From positions 620,828-684,827 of the forward strand of contig KB299619.1 in the NCBI GenBank assembly GCA_000328365.1: a stretch of 64,000 bases of DNA, read 5' to 3'. Of the stretch, positions 30,801-42,273 are shown one piece after another. The notes beneath the pieces were generated by a model, which worked only from the letters and a program-made list of their open reading frames with translations, was not told where the DNA came from and searched no databases. Both the position numbers and the translations under genes were made by a program. This DNA is from Capitella teleta. Its lineage: Eukaryota; Annelida; Polychaeta; Capitellidae. Positions within the stretch are counted from its first letter, which is position 1. Every line of letters begins with the position of its first letter.

Positions 30801-33800
30801 TCGTACAGTGCAGGGCAGTATCCCTTCTCAGTGGTGCGATCCAAGTCACCGACTAAAATGTTGTACGCTCTCAGCACTTTCGATTTGCACTCGGAGCAGA
30901 ACCTACAGAATGTTTCCCTTTAGATCACCACCTTTGACGTGAAATAATGATGCAATCACCTGTGTTTTCTCAGGTAGTTTTCCAGGGTGTCCTTGAGGGC
31001 ATCACATTCAATGAGCACAACTTCATCTCTGCATTCAGACGAGAGCACGTCCCAGATGTCAATCCAACCACTGGGAAAAAGAAAGTCGATTTAAGTCTTA
31101 ATTTAATAAACCCACTAATGAGAGAAACTAACCCTAGACACTTGGACTTGTGGCTGTCCAGCGAATGCAGGTTGCATCTCTTGTTCTTCTTACTCTTTGG
31201 GATGGAATCCATCACCATGTTCAGCCGAGATCTGAAAAATTAGAAACAAAGTTGATAAGACCTTTTATCAACACATAAATTCAAACTAAAAAGAGATGGA
31301 TGAGAATTTGAGTATGGCTGAGTCAAGTTTTATGTCTAGAACACTGAATTTAGTATTCTGCAAAATACAAGAGGGCCGATGTTTGCAAACAACGTTGAAT
31401 TCCAGAAAACTCAATTATGTGACAATTTGACGATAGAATGAGTCAACAGAAGGAAGATTAAATGAAGAGTGATTGTTGATCGTTACTGTAAAAATCAATG
31501 TTAAAATTTCCATGGGCGTAAATATAAAATAAAACATCTGGATAATTAGCAATGGGATAATCACCATTGAGATTGACATCATTTACATTACTCAACAAAC
31601 CATATAGAACATGTCTTGGGCATTATCAGTTGACTGGAATACAATCCATGGAAAATGAAAGATGATTACAAATTACATGCATAACTTTTGCGCAATTCTT
31701 CTCTGGCCGTATAGCCTGATGTACATTCATTAATTTCATTTGTACAACCAATAGAGAAATTATGAGAAATGTATATTTCACCACTGAATAAGACAAAACA
31801 GGAGAGACCCTTTTTTTTCATTCTTCTGCAAACACGTCAGTCCGAGTTGGGAAATGCAAAATAATTCATGATTGGAATTTCATAAGAATGTTTGCCCCTG
31901 CACTTTTAAAAACATAATGTGCAAGGGCAATAAACACTGGGCTTGGTTAATCTAACATCTCAGAGGATATATTCTTTGGTCAACCCCAAGCAATAGATTT
32001 TTGCTCAATCTTCAGTTAAAAAAACTGAACCCTGTGAGCCCATGCAGGTGCCTAACATCATGCGGCAAGTTTGAATTAGCTGACGCCATGTCGACGCCAG
32101 ATCAGACGAGTTAATTGTGACGCCGTTGTTTTTATTGCATTCACATCTCTTCAAAGTTGTGTCTTAGGTATAGTATGTTATACAGATAGTTCTAGCAAGT
32201 CATGCTCAAAGATCTAAGTTGATGCGGTATAATTAATGTTCTAGTTAACCATTTTTTCTTTTAATTCTTTTCAAGATTTCCCCTAAGGGTCGATCAAAGG
32301 ATCGGCGGAGTCAACAAGTCTGTGCGTTGTAATTTTCCTTCGTTGGCTGTCTTGGATCACCCAATTCAGAGTGGACACGTGGCCACTACATCGTACCAGC
32401 ATAACGGAGTAGAGGGAAACACACTTCCTAGTGGCAGGGCTACAGTGCTGAGTGCTTTTGACGCAGTGCTGATTAGATAATGGTGCGCTTTATGGCAGTG
32501 CATGGTCACAGACAGGCTGTTAGTTTGCCATGTGTCCTGGGGACGCCTCATTTTTTTCAATATTATACTCGCCAAATAAACTTTTTTGCTTATTTCAAGC
32601 CCAGATTTTATATATTTCTTCTTCAAAATTGCTTTAAACTAACAATATTTTTTTGGGTATAAATAGAAGAAGAATAAGTTCCAATCCATACCATTACCAT
32701 TACTGGTATAAATCGTCAATTTTCCAACTGTGGCATTGCTCCCTTCATGAAAATTCCAGATTTAATTAAATAATAAATTGAATAATAAATTTTATTTTTG
32801 GATTGCATAAAATCCACCAAAGTAAGTCTCTAAGACGCATTTGTCAAATGTTAAAAGTTCACAACGTGTAGTAAATGAAAATAACAATGAAACTGAATAA
32901 GATATAAAAACAAAGAAAATAGAAAAGTAGGGTAAATATTGATATTTCTGCATGGTGGGGTGGATATTCCCATGACAGCAATCCATCATGGATACAAGTC
33001 TAAGCTGAAATATATCTTCACCATTCCACGAAAGCCCTTTACGCATGGCTTGACAGCCAAAATATCACTGCCCAGAAGTGTAAACTAATTTAATTTCAGC
33101 GGAACTCAGCATAAATAGCACAAACAAATGTGCAAATGAAGAAGAGACTCACCCATGAACATAAAACAGAGCGTAAATGGCTTTAGGGTCAAAGAGGTAT
33201 TCATGTTTGATGGACAGAATTCCTGATGGCGTCACAACCAAGGGCTCCAGCGCAGGGTGTCCTGTTTCGACCAGTTGAATGAACAACTTTTCAACACTGC
33301 AAGAGATATGCAACACTGAAGGACACTGGCAACTTTGGAACTGAAGTCTGACAAACCTTCTCCGACAGCCAACGCAGGGCACCATCTGTGAGAGCATGGA
33401 CATGATCTCCTTGTTGGTAACCATGAGAGCAATGGCCACCTCATCACTGGTCAGTGCATGAAAGCGCTGGACAAAGTGATCCATCTCCTTTGGCTTCATG
33501 TTACCATGACAACCCATGCAGGTATCATTCAGTTGGATAACCATCTACAAAGAGAATAATAATTATTAGAATTTCATTATAAAGCATGCTGTTTAAATAA
33601 TAAATCATTGAAAGTGCATGAGGCATTACGTCAATGTTTTTTATAAAGATGTGAAAATTTAAGCAGCAATCTATCTTTCTAGAGACTGAGTCAGACACTG
33701 CATATTAGATTCATTTTAACTGAAGACCAAAGTGAGGTGAGAATTGTCAACAGACATCATATTGAAACAACACTTGTCACTTGTGCATGCCCCCCATCAT

Positions 33801-35199
33801 GGCGATGGCACCACAGGGGGTCTTACCAGTAAGCGAGCAGACATAGACCAAACTCAAAGCAGTGAACGCTTACTGTCTATACATGTAATATCAAGGGAAG
33901 TCACTGTTTCGTGTCAATATTAGGACGCTTGCCTTGAAACAAATCTTCTCCTCAAAAGAGGGAGCCGAAACTTCAGATCTGGTAAGATGACCACTAAATG
34001 AAACAATTGACACCAATAATCTCGCACGGCAACGCCTAATGACTAATTATTAGCCCAAAAATAAATCAGTTCCAGAACGACTAGCAACAGGTACGATGCA
34101 TCCATTTGGTCGGACCACAGCAAATTTTCAGCCCCACCAGCCCCACAGTAAACTGTACTAAAATAAGGATCGCTAAATCTCAAAATAAAATCCTTAAAAC
34201 CGGAATGGAGTGGCAACAGTGTAGAGTTTAGGACACATTCTTTATTGAAAAGAAGGGTTTAGAGCGAAACATCCTGTCTGTAATTGTCTTTCGAAACAAT
34301 AAAAGGTGTTATGAGTCAAATTGAGCATGAAATATGCTAAAAACAGGAGTTCAAGTCAGAAAACACCTTGCATAATTAAGTTGACTTGACGAGAATTAGC
34401 AGACGACACATACAGCACCCTCTGGTGTATATGTTCAGAACCGTTTTTTTTTTATAGCTCACAACATGTTGTTTTATCTATCTAATAACTATATAATTTA
34501 TAACCAGTATTTCAAACAATAAAATTAAATGAATACTGTTATAAACATGGAATATTTTATAAAATCATACTGCTGGATTAATCTCTTTCGAACGAATGCT
34601 CATATTAATTTCAATTGCATTTCTCAGCTGGACTATTATTGATCAATCACTGAGCGGCTTGTTAAGGTGAAGGTCGAATGCTGCAGTTATCGTCCCTATT
34701 AGGCTATTGCTAGTCGTTCTGGAAATGAAAGCATTTATGTGCAATTGATTAGTAATTAGTCATTGCTGTGCAAAGTGTTTTGTGTCTATAGGTTCATTTC
34801 CCGTGAGGGGAATGCAGCTTCCGGGGCATTGTTAATGTTAATCTGAGAAATCAGTGACTTCCCTTGATATTATTTCTATAATAAATAGTGTCTAGAAGGT
34901 TGCATAGGGCAGGCATTTCATGTAACCAGAGCCCACTGTGACTGTTAAGACTCCCTGTGGATGGCACCACAGCACTATTTGCATTAATAAGAATAATATG
35001 GAAGATTAGTGAAGATCATAGCTCTATATTTCTTGTCATGTGCACAAAGACGACTGCAGTGTATATGTAACGTGTTTCTGTTGCAACTGAAGATGAGTAA
35101 AAGTCCACCCACCGTCAAATTATCATCGACAACGAGGGGGATTTGCCGTCTCTCGAACGGGTAATCATCAGATCGACATACGGCAACAAGACGAGCCAT
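27858..35199 (-). CDS. GGNBP2: Gametogenetin-binding protein 2 (GGNBP2)
   Basis: Conserved animal protein linked in mammals to spermatogenesis, placental growth and tumour suppression; the molecular activity is unclear. Exons in transcript order: 35199-35113, 33544-33357, 33296-33153, 31231-31133, 31070-30960, 30902-30699, 30192-30018, 29966-29730, 29348-29099, 29034-28940, 28878-28804, 28073-27858; frame is kept throughout, giving 626 aa (human 697). Family blocks: MARLVAVCR, PFERRQIPL, SQMVPCVGCRR, HPALEPLVV, KAIYALFYVHGS, SIPKSKKNKR, SECRDEVVLIE, KVLRAYNILVGDLD, ETDFIAHLISRAEPELSG, RERHAKTLDIAQEEVLTCLG and LRAEEQTWQILFYLGVDTLR. A basic KEQKREQKRQKKKRKK segment follows, then SDCGYSSGHEGCE and a C-terminal EEEIQALRAKQ coiled segment. 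The many Cys pairs suggest metal binding. Exon 7 has two in-frame acceptors 9 nt apart; the internal one matches human length. Confidence 0.95.
28310..28745. repeat. MITE-like element in GGNBP2 intron 11
   Basis: Imperfect terminal inverted repeats: AAAAACCTGCACTAAGTCGC (28348-28367) against, on the reverse strand, GAAACCCGCACTAAGTTGC (from about 28720 down to 28702). The right terminus, read on the reverse strand, starts TATGTGACCCCTCTCGGCG and is very like the terminus at 7669-7700 of the short element copy B. There is no coding capacity. Confidence 0.5.
33811..34960. mobile_element. Foldback element with about 260-280 bp inverted arms, in GGNBP2 intron 1
   Basis: The left arm (33811-34090) and right arm (34704-34960) are diverged reverse complements. 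Matching blocks, each read on the arm's own strand: CACAGGG(G/A)GTCTTA at the outer end; TAATATCAAGGGAAGTCACT (33886-33905 and 34871-34852); AATGACTAATTA; and TTCCAGAACGACTAGCAA at the inner end (34070-34087 and 34724-34707). About 610 bp of AT-rich, non-coding sequence separates the arms. This fits a foldback transposon or a long-TIR MITE. Confidence 0.65.
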
Positions 35200-36862
35200 T
35201 CTAGCACATTGGGTATAGCTGATAGCGTTAGAATCAACTCAAATCTTCGAGCCAATGCAATGTGGACATGAATCACAGCTCCTGTGACAAGCTGTCAAGA
35301 TACACAAACTTCAGCAGTCACCATTAACCAAAGTACACCGCCAATGTGGATTGGGTCCTTCCGCGTTCCTGATATAGTACTTCTCTTTGAGTTCCTGTAT
35401 AGGTAAAATAAAATGTAAAATCACGAGAAAACGATGAATATGCATACAATATCAACTTTTCATGGTATATTATATACTATTATACAGAAAAGGGTAGTTT
35501 TCCTAATTTATTGAAGTGAAATATTCGTACGCTACTCGAAAAGTAGTTCGTCCCCGAGATTTTGCACACGTCCCCAAAATTGTTGAATCATTGCACACGT
35601 CTCACACAAAGTTTTTTGGATGTAGCCAACCCACACCAGAATACAATATTTTGGTCGAAGTTTGTTATACATTATTAATTGGTTTTCGGGGCTTGGTCAC
35701 TTGGTTGTTTATTATAAATAAGAATTTTTGAAAAACATATACCGACCTTTGAATGTCCTCTGATGAGACGCCACGCTATATGGGAAAATCGCGGAACTGG
35801 CGGAAGTGCGGAACTGGCGGAAGTGAGAAATGCAGACGACACAGGCAATCCAGCACCAGAAGCACCAAAGAAGGAACATGCATAGAGTGCGCCAAATATA
35901 GTGATCTACAAGATCTACTCCATGTTAATAAAGATTTAAAATGCGCATGCTGCCAATATACTATTAAAAACATGAGACGTTTTGGGAAGAAAAGAGGCTA
36001 CTGCAGCTATAAATGAGTTATTTTAGGGTGATGGTTTAAGGGAAAGTTACTTTTTGGAAGACTTTACACAACATCGACCATGATTGAGTCTCAATTTCTC
36101 TGGCAGATAAATATATAGCTTATAGGGAGGGGGAGGAGCGTTTGCCGCGTTTGGGTGGTATCCATAACTATACAAAAATTAGGAGTTTTCGAATGAAATT
36201 ATGAGACTAAGGTAAAGGTCAGCGAGTTTAATCTTTACAATTGGATGCGGGTTTAGCTGCATTGTCTAACGAGCAGACGACTCCACACCACCAGTTCGGT
36301 CGGAGCGGCCAAATGGGTATTACACAATGGGTTTAGCTGTTTTGACGACATTATATTAGTAATCTGTGCCGGCTGGCACGTCTAGCCCACGCACTAATTG
36401 TATTTCATAACGTACCAATCTTCGAGAGTTCACTGGTTCCCTGATCATATATATAATGACACAGGCACACACCGATGACAGGTGGTATCTCATTGCCTGC
36501 TATTCATAGTAACATTTAGTCAACTGGTTGTATTCAGCAAATACTGTGAATTCCTTTTCACTCGCCTCGCCTTGTGAGCCATCTTGGAAATTCAGAGTGA
36601 CATCATGTGAAATCGAGTGAAATGGATGTACCAAAATAGGGGTGAGTTTTCATCAATGTGTGCTGGTGCTTCTTTTCAGTAGTGCCAGAGACCAGTAAAT
36701 CTTTGAGAGCTTCCCATGAAATGAAGACCATCACAACGCATGATATAACGTGGCGGCTTTATCAAGTTACATGCATATACAAATTATGCAATTGGCTATG
36801 GTTCGCCCAGTTTTACATGAAATTGCTCTGATTGTGATTTAAATAGTTGATTACATCTTATC

Positions 36863-36863
<1 letters not shown>
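35200..36863. other. Spacer upstream of GGNBP2 with tandem ETS-type sites
   Basis: A perfect 17-bp tandem duplication (unit GCGGAACTGGCGGAAGT, 35791-35807 and 35808-35824) gives two GGCGGAAGT ETS/GABP-type sites about 600 bp upstream of the GGNBP2 start. A YY1-type GCCATCTTGG lies near 36581-36590. A small frame crosses the ETS repeats (see 35753-36016). No other feature is supported; part of this may be 5' UTR or promoter. Confidence 0.4.
35753..36016 (+). CDS. Possible small CxxC...CxxC protein or exon (87 codons)
   Basis: An open frame beginning MSSDETPRYMGKSRN and ending in a basic tail (RRFGKKRGYCSYK). The middle has CIEC, then 17 residues, then CACC, a spacing that could bind one zinc ion. 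The layout resembles the frame at 46893-47105: CxxC, about 16-17 residues with LH.N, CxxC, then NM and a basic end. No known family is recognised. The N-terminal part overlaps the tandem ETS repeats, so the true start may be downstream or spliced. It could be chance. Confidence 0.25.
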   Translation: MSSDETPRYMGKSRNWRKCGTGGSEKCRRHRQSSTRSTKEGTCIECAKYSDLQDLLHVNKDLKCACCQYTIKNMRRFGKKRGYCSYK

Positions 36864-36954
<91 letters not shown>

Positions 36955-36993
36955 GTAATAATAATAATAATAACAATAATAATAACAATAATA

Positions 36994-37029
<36 letters not shown>

Positions 37030-37060
37030 GTAATAATAATAATAGTAATAATAATAATAA
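36864..37060. repeat. Interrupted (AAT)n microsatellite
   Basis: About 197 bp of AAT units with scattered AAC and AGT variants. The poly-I, poly-Y and poly-L frames across it are artefacts. The interruptions suggest it is older than the purer tract at 9426. Confidence 0.95.
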
Positions 37061-37522
37061 AGGCAAAAAAAGAGAACGGAAACAGAGAAGCAAAAGAAAC
37101 CAATGGAAATCAGAGAAAAGTGGTGATAAAGCATGAAAACAAAATAAAAATAAAGTAATGTAATTTGATATAAAATGAAATGTAAAAGTAACAGATGATG
37201 AGTTAAGAAAATTTTGAAAATGATAATTTATGTTATATTATTTTGTGCGATATTAAATGCCATGAAAAATTGGAAGTAGTCATGGATGTCCAGTGATTTA
37301 GCAAGAACAAAAATTGACTATACGACACCCCCACCACATTGTATGTTTTTTGAAAGTTTTTATACATACATGCACATGCATGTATATACAAATAATCAAA
37401 TTCTGCATGCACGACCAGTGCATGTCACTCAATTTCTTGTTAGAGATTAAAGGCATCGTCTTGACGATGTTCAGTATTTCAGCATTACATTGTTCCTCTC
37501 AATCGATGCATCATCCGATTGC

Positions 37523-37536
37523 TTCCCAGAATGCAT
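37523..37536 (+). promoter_or_regulatory. ZNF143/SBS-type promoter motif
   Basis: TTCCCAGAATGCAT is a near-perfect match to the ZNF143/STAF core (TTCCCAGAATGC), which in animals marks transcription starts. It lies about 27 bp before the first ATG of the candidate small gene at 37563. Confidence 0.45.
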
Positions 37537-37562
37537 GATCAATGGAATTGGTTCTTCAGATC

Positions 37563-38137
37563 ATGATGGAAGTGTTGGGTCTTTTTCTGGGACTTTTGCT
37601 ATGTTTTGATTGGATTGTGTAAACAGTGAGTTGATTTTGCACTCATAAATACTTTCACTTACCTTTTCACTGCCTTAACAACAGACGGATAATGACGATG
37701 TATTGAATTAACACAATTGCTCCAGAGACGCGGCCAACCAACGTGGCAATCCTTTTCAACTTGGCAGTCGCCTTGTGGGACTCACAAACTGGCTTTCTGA
37801 GACAGCCCCCTATTTCAAATTACCATTGGTATGTAATAATTATTTTAATTCCGATATTATAATTGTATATAGTCTTCCATCATTCCATACACGTATAACT
37901 TATCACTTTGCACATTGGTTTGGTGCTAAAAAAATAATTTGCATGGTCTCCAATTTATCTAGTATGTAAATTATATGGACTAAATATTTTCTTTATAATC
38001 GCAGATAGCGTTTTGATGGCCTTTGGAGGAACGTCAGAGAAGGTGGTCGAAAACGAGATCCGCCTTCACCTCAAATACGTGCCTCAAAACGAGGAGGTGG
38101 AGGTCGTCCTTTAGCTCCACATTTTTTTATGTTTTGA
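37563..38137 (+). CDS. Candidate small gene, about 95 aa, unrecognised
   Basis: One model consistent with splice signals has exons 37563-37618, 37726-37828 and 38009-38137. It starts MMEVLGLFLGLLLCFDWI, which looks like a signal peptide or membrane anchor, and ends RPLAPHFFMF before a TGA; AATAAA follows at 38153-38158. Evidence for a real gene is the promoter motif, GT-AG sites and the poly(A) signal in order. The frame is uncertain: the last exon is also open in another frame (LMAFGGTSEKVVENEIRLHL...EEVEVVL, stop at 38112-38114), whose composition looks more protein-like, but I could not join that frame upstream without a stop. No family recognised. Confidence 0.3.
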
Positions 38138-38152
38138 GCAATAGTCATTTTC

Positions 38153-38158
38153 AATAAA
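38153..38158 (+). terminator. Polyadenylation signal
   Basis: AATAAA shortly after the last stop codons of the candidate gene that ends near 38137. Confidence 0.5.
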
Positions 38159-38233
38159 AGAAAAACAATTTCAAGTGATAATGTTCATAAATATATCTCC
38201 AGGAAAGTTGTCACTTCTAGGTGATATACTGCC

Positions 38234-38452
38234 GTCGCGTCGACGTCATTTCCAGGTCATTCTGATGTTGGAATGACCCAGGAATGACGTCGACGCGACG
38301 TCATTATTCAAACATTGTATCGACGTAATTTGTAGGTCATTTTAGGACATTTCTGCGTGCTACGACGTCGGAATGACCAAAGAATGACGTCGTACCAAAG
38401 TTAGAATCTCGACGTCGTCGTCGAATCGGCGTCATTTCCAGGTCATTCCTAG
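38234..38452. repeat. Array of alternating GACGTC-containing units
   Basis: A unit of about 23 bp, CGACGTCATTTCCAGGTCAT plus TC, appears about five times in alternating orientation. The first pair (38234-38262 and 38271-38299) forms a hairpin with 26 of 29 pairs matched and an 8-base loop. Further units are at 38321-38343 (+), 38371-38392 (-) and 38427-38450 (+). There is no coding capacity. Confidence 0.75.
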
Positions 38453-38557
38453 TATCCTATATAATCTGACTGCGTTACTCTCATTATATGGGATACTAAT
38501 CATAACGGTCCAGAGTTTCGTTTGCTCAAAGTGAATTCTATATTATAGACCGAGGAA

Positions 38558-38575
38558 TTTCCCACAATGCATCGC
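38558..38575 (+). promoter_or_regulatory. ZNF143/THAP11-like motif, possible CCDC92 promoter
   Basis: TTTCCCACAATGCATCGC matches the TTCCCANNATGC core. A consensus donor CTG|GTAAGT follows at 39093/39094, and a polypyrimidine-type acceptor lies at 41011, 50 bp before the CCDC92 start codon. Together they suggest a non-coding first exon of CCDC92 in about 38590-39093. The exon limits are inferred. Confidence 0.35.
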
Positions 38576-38835
38576 ATTTTGTCGTTGCTGGAGAAGCTTT
38601 CTTTCGATCCATCGTTTTAACTGGTTTTGACGATCAGATTGATAACATCGCGATTTATATAAGTAATTATATTATTATTCTGGATATTCAGTGTTGTGCA
38701 ACAATTGTTGTGATCTCCGATGCATGAATTGTCACGATTTAACACTTCTTCAACTCTGACGGCTCAACTCTCACTCTGCCTGTGTTTTAACTGTTAACTG
38801 TTTTAGTAATTAGTGTTTATCATTCGATACTCACT

Positions 38836-38902
38836 CAGTCACTCAGTCATTGACTGACTGACTCACTGAGTAGTGAGTACTGACTGCAGTGACTCAGTCT
38901 CA
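38836..38902. repeat. ACTCAGTC/TGACTGAC short repeat cluster
   Basis: Interleaved 4-8 bp units (ACTCACTCAGTCACTCAGTC and their complements) form a partly palindromic run with a consensus AP-1 site (TGACTCA) near its end. 38910-40050 otherwise shows only AT-rich sequence. Confidence 0.5.
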
Positions 38903-40044
38903 TCATATAATTCATCTGGCAGACTGGTCACGCACAGTCAATGATCAATTAATTACTGAATTAGTGAAACAAAGTGTTTTTCTCTAGAAAGAATAAACAA
39001 GTAAATCAGACATACTCATGATACTGGTTAGTGGTTAGCCTTGAAGCTGACGCTGCTTCCTGAGGCTCGCAGCGCGATTGAACAGCCTAACTGGTAAGTC
39101 GATCTTTAAAATATTAAATATACAATTAAGTGAACAATTTGTTAATAAATTTTATTAAGTGATCAAATTACTCAATTATCAATTAGTCACTTACTTAAGG
39201 TAAGTAAGTGTTAAGGCAGAGGCTGAGAGCACTTTACAAAGATGCGCACTCAACAAACAACCCTTGTAAACCCATAGGAAGACGGTTTGCGAGGCTGTGA
39301 ATTTATCGTGATAATTATCGTTATCACAATAATTACTTCACCGGTAGTTAGTGGCTGTATAATGCAAAGTACCAATGAAAAATTATAATTGACAGATTGC
39401 TCTTGAGTCACCATGGGATGAAAATCATGAAATGCAGTTAAACAACTTGGTTGAACTTTAGGCTTAGCACAAATACTCAGTACATGTATTGCAAGAAAAG
39501 TGAACTTGATTTTGATACCTCTGAGCCATCTCTCCATGTGTTTCTAGAATTTCAAGTCTTAGTTTGGCCTTTTAAGTTAATAGCAATATAGTATACGAAG
39601 TTCAGTTCAATTATTATAATAAAATATTGAAGGTTTAATATTTTCAAGTGAGTTGAAAATACCCCGGGCAGGCTGAATGCAGAGGTATCCAAACCCACAA
39701 TAGTCTTCAGTTTTGCACATCGTAAAATCTTACATTGTGCATCTATTAACTTGTGTCATTCAGCTCTGCACTGACTTTAGGACAGACCTCGCTTTTGTTC
39801 ATGATTAAAATTTATGACTAAAATTTATTATGAAAATGTGTTTCAGAGCCTTGAAGTAACGTAATTTTGCAAATCTTGAGTGAGTCAAAAGGCATTGAAA
39901 TATCCCTCAACAAATCCCAAATTTTTGTCAATGTTTTTTTAAAATGAAAAATAGGAGTAAAATCTGTATTGTTTAGTCATTTTTATTTTTTAGATCGCAA
40001 TCATATTGCTGGATACAAAATGGCAGCCATTATGTAAAGATGGA

Positions 40045-40562
40045 ACGCTGCTTTCAAACTCACTCACTCACTTGGACAGCCTCTTCCACTCCTCTGCTCT
40101 TGGTGGCTCTTATTAGTGCATCCAGGCTGCCCTCCATCCAACCCATCCCGTTGTCATTCCACGCTTTCCTCTGTCGCCCTCTTTTTCGCCTGCCCTCGAC
40201 AATGCGCTGCATGATGGTCTTTGAGAGGCTGTTGTGTCTGACGGTATGGCCAAACCACGCGAGCTTCCTCCTCTTTATAGTTGCCAGCAGTGGTTCTTGT
40301 GGGCCAACTAATCTTCTAACCTCATCTTTCACATACTCGTTCGTTCGCCTGTCTCTGTACGAGATACGAAGGAGTTTCCTGAAGCTCTTCGTTTCGAAGG
40401 CTCTGACTCTCTTCTCGCATATTCGGCTTTCATCGTCCAGCTTTTGCAGCCGTATAGCAAGATTGATGCCACTAGGCTTTTATATATAACTTTGGACCTT
40501 GGTTTTGATTTTGATTTTGATTTCACTCTGCCAGACACGTTGCAGTCTGACCAATGAAACAA
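40045..40562 (-). mobile_element. LINE 3'-end fragment (RT C-terminal region)
   Basis: Reverse-strand fragment of a non-LTR retrotransposon ORF2. In order: SLVASILLYGCKSWT, then the region ending in KDEVRRLVG, then KRRKLAWFGHTVRHNSLSKT, IMQRIVEGRRKRGRQRKAWN and SLDALIRATKSRG. This is the well-known post-RT tail ([RK]LxWFGHVxR...GRRxRGRQRxxW) of several LINE clades. The two parts are in different frames (near 40330), so it is dead. The 3' end has a (GTGA)n-type tail. It sits in the presumed CCDC92 5' UTR intron. Confidence 0.88.
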
Positions 40563-41061
40563 CGATTATTAATGCTTTGACTCTTTGTAAGTTGGCAAAT
40601 GGATCGGAAAAGTGTTGAAAATTTGAAGTGAGGAATGTAAGATAAGATCGCTTAATGAAACGCTCCCCTGGGCTCTGGCTTATTACCCCATCATTTAATT
40701 AAGTGACTCAGCTGTATACCTAGATATTAAGTTCAATTATCTTACTTAGCGGTTTAATTGTGATCTCAGTAAGACTACTTGTTTATTCTGGATTATTCTG
40801 GAGAATCTGCATCTAAAAAAATCACAATCGACTGGATTTTTCTAATAAATGCGATTATGGTTGTATCAACTATCAATTACATGTAATTGAAGTATTAATT
40901 AAGTTGTAAGAATGCACCGTCGTTCAGTATTCTATCAATTATAGTCTGTCTTCCAGGACCTGACTTTGATCGGTCTATCAATTTTTATCAATTACTATTT
41001 TTTTGACACAGATTTCCCTCGCATTGAAGATCAAATGGAATTTTATTGACCAACAATCAAC

Positions 41062-42273
41062 ATGGACTTGAAGACGATCAAGCAAAACTATGATTGCCAA
41101 ATTCTCTTCATTCAGCAGGACCACACCAAGACGCTGAAAGGACTTCATGAAGAAATTCAAAACCTACAAAAAAGATGTTCAGGTACGCTTCAGTTGCTGC
41201 ATGTGTTGTCGAAGCCCCATGCCATAAATGGATCTTATATTGTCATTCCCCTCAGTTTAATTTTCCATCAGTTTGTTGTAGCACCATTCCTCAAAGGTCA
41301 TTGGTATCTCTCTGATCTATAGACTCTGCAGTGTTACATGCATATCTCTAAGGTTCTGGATGACGTTGAGGTCATTTTGTTCGCTGTTAGTTGTCATTGT
41401 GTCTTGAAATCAGCCGCGTATATTTTCTTTGGTAGATTTAACGTTCCAAGTTGCGATGGACAACACGTCAGCCCCTCAAGAAGGTGAGTTACAGATGAGC
41501 ATTGATTGAGATAGCATTCAATCCTCGTGTTTTCAGGGAAGATCACGCGACGCTGCGAAGAATTAGAAGCGGAGATGGCCGGCAAAGATGGCAGAATTGT
41601 AAGCATGCAGGAAGAGATAGAACACAAAGACCAAGAAATCAGAACACTCAAACATCAGCTGAGAGCGCAGGAGAGAAAGTACACAGACGAACTGAAAGGA
41701 CGCAAAGCCAAGATGGACGCCATGAACAGGGAACTCGAAACCAAAGCTGGGGTTGTGGCACGATTAGTCACAGAGCTACATTCTGTGAAATCCAAACTGA
41801 AAGACTCAACTAAAAGTCTCGATTCATCATTGAGTTCTGAGGGTTCCTTTGCTTCTTCTCTTGACCCTTCATCAAATCTGGTGCCTCGTCCCCCTCTGAA
41901 AGATGTTCCAAAAATGCGCAGAAGACAGTCAACCAGCGACACCATTCCAGCTATTAAATCCCGGAGTGCATCTGGCCGGCATATTGACACAGATGGCGTA
42001 CCTGATCCAACGCCGTTCCTAGTCCTCAGTCGTGAGGGTAGCGTCCTCGACCCCTCCGCTGTTTCACGACGTCTTCCCTTGCCTCCGATCAGCGTGTGTC
42101 ACGGACGAGGGAAGCCTGCGACTCTATCAGCGGCCGCTGGGGGCGTGCCTCCCGAGTTCAAAGGTCAGATCTCACCGTCCCCGGAACTGCATGGACTCTT
42201 AGCCGTGGATAAAATAGCAAAAGTAAATGTTCGCCGCGCACCTCCTCATGATTACCGCAGTTCCGACTGTTGA
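41062..42273 (+). CDS. CCDC92: Coiled-coil domain-containing protein 92 (CCDC92)
   Basis: Coiled-coil protein; the mammalian relative sits at centrioles/basal bodies and associates with CEP164. Coding exons 41062-41182, 41436-41483 and 41537-42273 with consensus GT-AG junctions give 301 aa (human about 331). The family N-terminus is clear: ILFIQQDHTKTLKGLHEEIQ followed by NLQKRCSDLTF. Then RRCEELEAEM, a long heptad-rich helix to about residue 140 (KHQLRAQERKYTDELKGR), and the late motif PDPTPFL. The C-terminal half is Ser/Pro-rich and likely disordered. ATTAAA at 42444-42449 is a likely poly(A) signal. Upstream splice signals suggest a 5' non-coding exon. Confidence 0.92.

Noticed and set aside
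36796-37158. Poly-Y, poly-L and poly-I frames of 80-112 codons
   Set aside because: Produced by the (AAT)n tract.
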